A stretch of DNA of 64,000 nt, taken from Telmatactis stephensoni. Its lineage: Eukaryota > Cnidaria > Anthozoa > Actiniaria > Isophelliidae. The DNA lies in assembly GCA_029948255.1 (NCBI GenBank), contig JALIZF010001712.1:124001-188000 (forward strand), written 5' to 3'. The position numbers and the translations under genes are program-made. How positions within the stretch are numbered: the stretch's first letter is position 1; every line of letters starts with the position of its first letter. The notes below the pieces were generated by a model. It made no database searches and had not been told where the DNA came from. It worked only from the letters and a program-made list of their open reading frames with translations. Shown piece after piece: positions 61,824 to 64,000 of the stretch.

Positions 61824-62247
61824 TAAAACCTGGTCCATACTAGCGAAGGAAGCATTTGCGCAACATATTAGACTAAATAGTGCACTGCTCATTAGCGATA
61901 CTGAGTCTGCGGATACTGCTTGCGCTTAGCCTTGCGCAAATGTGAACCAGGCTTACTGCAATTTTCACAACCATGCGAACTCAGACGTTTAAACAGTCTT
62001 CTGGAATTTGACGATTTGACTATCCATTATGATTACAATGATAAACATTGATCTCAAAGCACTCTAAATACCTACCAAATGATCCAATATGATGTTAAGA
62101 TAATATTTTTTACTTCAAACAATAATTGTCTGCTGTATCAATTCGCTATTTTGATTTTCAATTTTTAATGACGGAAGTGAAATCAACAAACTGAAGCAGA
62201 CTGTTTGGCTGAGCTGAGTTCGCATGATTTTGAAAATTGCAGTAACT
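61824..62247. mobile_element. Two adjoining foldback elements
   Basis: The first (about 61824-61953) has acctggtccatactagcg near its left end and cttgcgcaaatgtgaaccag at its right. The second (61954-62247) has ttactgcaattttcacaacc / ggttttg-like inverse gattttgaaaattgcagtaa with gcgaactcag/ctgagttcgc. Confidence 0.6.
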
Positions 62248-62483
62248 AAGTACTCAGTCTGTAAATCAATGTATCAATGTTTTCGGCGGCCACAGTCACT
62301 ATTATGGGATGCATGCAAATATACAGGCTGTGCACGGCATAGTTAGTGCTTTGCATGATCACGTGACATTGGTCATGTTGGAGGGCAGGAATGTATGATT
62401 GGTAATCTTTCTTGACCGATTTTGTATATTTGCATGGTGTATAATTACAGAGTTGTTCAAAGAAAGTGTTAATCTAAAATATA

Positions 62484-62720
62484 TACCTATTTCAAAAAAG
62501 GTTGTCGTATGAGAGGTCTCAAGCCTACGCGACTAGACCGAAAGGAGCATGGGTAGTTGCAAAACTTCCCTCTCCTTTTCGCATTGGTCTTGATTTTAGA
62601 ATCAGCAAATGAAGCTCTTTGATGTATTAGGTCATGGCAAGCTGAAGTCGAACTTTGGTGTGGATATTTGTGTGGTTTTATAGCTTAAGTAATGTTTACC
62701 ATGCTTTATATATTTTATAA
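62484..62720 (+). mobile_element. CACCTATTTCAAAAA-family MITE, left part
   Basis: Starts tacctatttcaaaaaaggtt, then gtcgtatgagagg, gcgactagaccgaaagga and gggtagttgcaaaac, all shared with the 28140 copy. The right end is not clear. Confidence 0.6.
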
Positions 62721-63515
62721 TGCCATGTTAGCATGATAAGGGTGTATACCTGCATGGAATATCCCAGAAGAAACCATTGTATAACTATCCTTGTAATATC
62801 TAATTCACTGTAATATTTCAGGGACGAAATTATCATCATGCTCCGACCGCAAGGATATATATTTTATGATGCCAATCCAGCCACACCTTTGGCAAAAAAA
62901 GTTTTCATAATTATATCAGTCCAATCATGTACCTATCAAAAACAGAGGGCATCGTCTAAAACAACCGGAAGGAAGGAAGAACCTTTCATATTCAATTTTT
63001 GAGATTCCTTTGAAAATATCAATCGATCGTCGAGTGCACCACGTTCAACGCAGTACCGCTTAGTAAAACTACTTAAAAGGGGAGAGCTCTGGTAACACCG
63101 TATCTTTTAAAATCCCTCCCCCTGGTTTCTATATAATGGTAGAATTTTACGTACAGAATGTCTGTTTCTTTTGGTCAGAATTCTTCATTCCACTGAATGT
63201 ACTAAGTTTCAATAACGAAACAAAATTTTCGTAAAAATAAACACATTGTATTGGAGGTACGTGTCTGCAAATTGCTCCAATCGTCGAATGCATAGGCCGT
63301 GGTGCCATTAGAACATTCCACCATATTTAACCCACTTTAACCAGGGTCGGGTTCACGGTTGTCTTTAGGAAGGGTGCAGTGTTACAAAATTCGGAAACCG
63401 TCCAGCGAATTCCTCTACACCTTTTCCCTGTTAACAATGGTTGCTATGTTGTTACCATTGTTAAGAGTTGAATGCTCAGATGTGACAACGACCAGTCTTA
63501 GTAACAATTATTTAA

Positions 63516-63634
63516 CAATTAGACCTCGAGGACGAATGGACTACAAGTCAATAACCCATGAAGCCGCCCAAAGGCCTAAGGCCGAATTGGCTATTGATTC
63601 GTAGTCCATGAGGCCGAGAGGTCTAATTGTTTTA
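63516..63634. mobile_element. Foldback MITE
   Basis: caattagacctcgaggacga and the inverse of ggccgagaggtctaattg, each continuing with tggactac. Part of an open frame with a hydrophobic head (63359-63604), which I do not accept as a gene. Confidence 0.65.
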
Positions 63635-63838
63635 GTGTAAACCTACTAATCGGTCAATCAAGGGATGTAAATTCTCAATATTTAAAATCCTAAGAAATCA
63701 CTGCAAAACGCAGTTCAGCGTTTTGATCCGCCATTATTGTTTTCGCTACTAGTAGGCTATCATAAATTAGACCCCTAGTAGAGTAGCCAATCAGAATGCA
63801 GGATCTATGATAGACAGATAGTAGGTTTATACTAACAA
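63635..63838. mobile_element. Foldback MITE next to previous
   Basis: ttagtgtaaacctactaatc against the inverse of agatagtaggtttatactaa; about 200 bp, non-coding. Confidence 0.5.
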
Positions 63839-64000
63839 ATGTTAATCTTGATAAGAAACATTTTTGTCACAGATTTTTTCACCTCATTGTCGTCAGAATA
63901 GAGGCTTTGCACCATCACGTGATGGCAGCCATGACAGTAGGCCTGCAGGAACACTGAATGGAGTCTTTCCCTCCCGGGAAACTCTTTCTCATGTAAACCA

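Noticed and set aside
63359..63604. Secreted protein with hydrophobic head
   Set aside because: The C-terminal half is one arm of a foldback MITE and no ATG with context heads the frame.

Overview
The window reads as AT-rich, intron-rich animal nuclear DNA packed with mobile elements. Foldback elements, tRNA-derived SINEs, LINE 3' ends, large Polinton-type virus-like elements, and receptor exons all joined in phase 1 suggest an early-branching metazoan. A cnidarian (anemone or coral) is my best guess; this is inference, since no species-diagnostic gene is present.

Layout: 1-1945 is the decayed end of a Polinton/Maverick element (protease gene, C-terminal scrap of the major capsid gene, two small virion-type genes, candidate terminus). 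1958-28990 is host sequence. It holds two divergent genes for small membrane proteins with tyrosine-motif tails (about 5989-8971 on minus, 9136-15252 on plus). It also holds a C-type-lectin receptor gene with an ITIM/ITSM-like tail (about 21542-26876). Hairpin elements, SINEs, LINE fragments and microsatellites fill the spaces. 28998-47367 is a second, quite different Polinton-like element of 18.4 kb with perfect 91-bp terminal inverted repeats and a 5-bp target duplication (AATAA). 47368-64000 is host again, with a short-tailed C-type-lectin gene (possible signal exon 48378, main exons 58546-60645), a secreted Asn/Arg-rich protein gene (50126-50785) and many non-autonomous elements.

The 18.4-kb element encodes a VLTF3-like late transcription factor, a double-jelly-roll-type capsid protein, an A32/FtsK-type packaging ATPase, a retrovirus-type integrase, a family-B polymerase fused to an SF1 helicase with an HNH module behind it, a BRO-N/VRR-NUC/zinc-finger protein, several C2HC-finger proteins and a set of small membrane or coiled-coil proteins. 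Nearly every gene starts directly at an AT core of the form TATATA(A)TG. Three divergent gene pairs share one symmetrical copy, leaving only 5-9 bp between opposite start codons. Together with the VLTF3-like gene this suggests a self-encoded, poxvirus-like late transcription programme acting on near-leaderless genes. Capsid, ATPase, integrase and helicase genes carry frameshifts, so this copy looks unable to move by itself even though its ends are intact.

The host genes share a modular plan: signal exon, optional lectin exon, stalk exon, transmembrane exon, then tail exons, with phase-1 junctions upstream of the tail. One lectin gene has a long tail with tyrosine motifs and the other ends five residues after the membrane, which resembles a paired inhibitory/short-tail receptor set. 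In both, the lectin exon is broken by frameshifts.
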